A stretch of DNA of 64,000 nucleotides, taken from Parietichytrium sp. I65-24A. Its lineage: Eukaryota > Sar > Bigyra > Thraustochytrida > Thraustochytriidae. Below, in pieces: positions 62,837 to 64,000 of the stretch (the first letter of the stretch is position 1; every line of letters starts with the position of its first letter). The notes beneath the pieces were generated by a model. That model did no database searches and was not told where the DNA came from. It saw nothing but the letters and a program-made list of their open reading frames with translations. The stretch is taken from contig BLSF01000108.1 of NCBI GenBank assembly GCA_012862575.1, forward strand, positions 1-64,000, read 5' to 3'. The position numbers were made by a program, and so were the translations under genes.

Positions 62837-63016
62837 AGACCGACTTTCTTTCATTCCTTAATTCCATGAACTATTCAATGTATTGTGTGTTCTATTCTTT
62901 TGAATTCTGAATTCTGTATTTTTCTTTCGTCGCATGGCGCATCGGTTCTGTTTGCACGACGGAATCTCGAGTTGTCTGTGTAAAAGGTTTTTTTAATTTT
63001 TTTTGGGTTGCTATAA

Positions 63017-63022
63017 AATAAA
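63017..63022 (+). terminator. Possible polyadenylation signal for the multidomain gene
   Basis: AATAAA 181 nt after the stop, lying close to the 3' end of SEM1 on the other strand. Confidence 0.35.
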
Positions 63023-63181
63023 GTTCTAATCGCCTGGGCGAAAAAGAGGCAAAACGGGCGCTGTGCAGGGAATCTTCGCCGATACCGTTTTACCCAGCCA
63101 CAGCTCTCCAAATGCATCGGAAAATCCATCAGAAGAAATGTCACATACCGGCCATCTCGCATGGAAATTCACAAAGTCTGT

Positions 63182-63574
63182 TTACATCTTGAGCTCCTTG
63201 CGCAAGTGAGCAACAAAGTTCTCGTCGCTCAAGTCGTCATCCCAGTCGTTCTCCCACGACTTGTTCTCCATCTTGTCCTCCTCCTTCGGCGCCCAGTCTT
63301 CGCAGGCGTGCAACAAATTTCCATTTTTTCCAATTTTTCCAATCCATCACAAATTTCATTGCACCGAACGTCGCACACCAGACACAAGTCGCATCCCCAC
63401 ATTCACATCACGCGTCAGCAATGCCGCGCACATCCGCATCTTGAGTTTCCTTTGTTCTCATTTCTCACAAACCAAAAAAAACTTACCTTCCACTTCAAAC
63501 TCCAAAAACTCGTCGTCCTCTTCCAGCATTTCCACCACCTTCTTCTCCGGCGCCTTCTCCTTCTTGCTGTCCAT
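63182..63574 (-). CDS. SEM1: SEM1/DSS1, 26S proteasome lid and BRCA2-type partner, two exons
   Basis: Exon 1 is 63574-63487 (88 nt) and exon 2 is 63297-63182 (116 nt), with a 189-nt intron (donor GAAG/GTAAGT, acceptor CGAAG), giving 67 residues (human SEM1 has 70). The protein is acidic and disordered with both conserved blocks: LEEDDEFLEFEVE running across the junction into DWAPKEED, then WENDWDDDLSDENFVAHLRKEL. Human SEM1 has LEEDDEFEEFPAEDWA and [22 protein letters not shown]. It stabilises the proteasome lid and, in many eukaryotes, homologous-recombination and mRNA-export complexes. The gene converges with the multidomain gene. Exon 1 occurs again after the N at 63677. Confidence 0.93.
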
Positions 63575-63576
63575 CT

Positions 63577-63610
<34 letters not shown>

Positions 63611-63676
63611 TGTATGTGTTGTACAAACTTCCCCCAAGTCTTCGTATTGTGCACCGACAAAAGTCGTCCCCGCGCC
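63366..63676. repeat. Direct duplicate, copy A (probable unmerged contig end)
   Basis: Starts GAACGTCGCACACCAGACAC and contains SEM1 exon 1, a CT run and a TG run (63577-63613). It ends at a lone N; the same sequence restarts right after it. Confidence 0.9.
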
Positions 63677-63677
63677 N
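63677..63677. other. Single N: assembly junction
   Basis: Second lone N of the window, again flanked by a near-identical direct repeat. Confidence 0.85.
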
Positions 63678-63888
63678 GAACGTCGCACACCAGACACAAG
63701 TCGCATCCCCACATTCACATCACGCGTCAGCAATGCCGCGCACATCCGCATCTTGAGTTTCCTTTGTTCTCATTTCTCACAAACCAAAAAAAACTTACCT
63801 TCCACTTCAAACTCCAAAAACTCGTCGTCCTCTTCCAGCATTTCCACCACCTTCTTCTCCGGCGCCTTCTCCTTCTTGCTGTCCATCT

Positions 63889-63922
<34 letters not shown>

Positions 63923-63984
63923 TGTATGTGTTGTCAAATTCCCCCAAGTCTTCGTATTGTGCACCGCAAAAGTGTCCCCGCGCC
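63678..63984. repeat. Direct duplicate, copy B (probable unmerged contig end)
   Basis: Near-identical to 63366-63676, differing by small indels near its end. The sequence unique to this side starts about 63985, so the true SEM1 promoter probably lies beyond the window edge. Confidence 0.88.
63799..63886 (-). CDS. SEM1: SEM1 exon 1, second copy (probably the same exon)
   Basis: 88 nt encoding the same 29 residues from MDSKKEKAPEKK to EFEVE and ending at the same AAG/GTAAGT donor as 63487-63574. No second copy of exon 2 exists in the window, as expected if the contig overlap was left unmerged. Confidence 0.8.
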
Positions 63985-64000
63985 TTCTTTCCCTGAGGGA

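Noticed and set aside
1-64000. tRNA and rRNA genes
   Set aside because: I looked for TTCGA-containing T-loops with matching acceptor stems on both strands and found none; a dedicated scan could still find one.

Overview
The window is nuclear DNA of a unicellular eukaryote. Genes are large, mostly uninterrupted open frames on both strands, separated by AT-richer gaps full of microsatellites. A few genes carry one or two short GT-AG introns (67-200 nt). Gene content (kinesin-2, ALG11, RNF10, BLOC1S2, SEM1, ATX1, an ARF-like GTPase) rules out bacteria and suggests a cell with a flagellated stage. A phospholipase D with membrane helices between an N-terminal region and the HKD domains resembles the PXTM-PLD class known from oomycetes and relatives. 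Together with intron-poor genes this makes a stramenopile (perhaps labyrinthulomycete-like) my best guess; this is inference.

Layout. 0.3-9.7 kb: a patatin-type triacylglycerol lipase (SDP1/TGL family), a long EF-hand protein, and on the minus strand a short lipin-family protein whose catalytic motif is lost. 9.7-15.7 kb: a gene-poor stretch with CRE/CCAAT-like sites and tandem repeats. 15.7-25.5 kb: an NCKX-type Na+/Ca2+ exchanger carrying an embedded S1-S4 voltage sensor, a spliced BLOC1S2 gene, a phospholipase D with one intron, and ALG11. 26.6-29.1 kb: a highly acidic nuclear-type protein present twice around a single N, almost certainly because two overlapping contig ends were not merged. 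31.9-36.5 kb: RNF10, a three-exon ARF-like GTPase, and an ATX1 copper chaperone. 36.5-47.9 kb: an 11 kb gene-poor region with probable decayed copia pieces, structured ORF-free islands and one possible small spliced gene. 47.9-64 kb: an amino-acid permease with highly biased codon use, an unknown polytopic membrane protein, a kinesin-2 motor, a 2085-residue multidomain protein (receiver-like, NDR-like, IQ, SAM, ankyrin), and SEM1/DSS1, whose first exon is again doubled around a single N.

How the genes fit. Lipase, lipin-like protein and PLD all touch the phosphatidate/diacylglycerol/triacylglycerol pool. EF-hand, exchanger and the IQ (calmodulin-binding) protein point to Ca2+ signalling; kinesin-2 points to intraflagellar transport. 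There is no operon-like organisation. The strongest novelty candidate is the voltage-sensor/NCKX chimera, followed by three proteins that keep signalling or enzyme folds but have lost key catalytic residues (lipin-like, receiver-like and NDR-like domains) and an ARF-like GTPase with an altered guanine-recognition motif.
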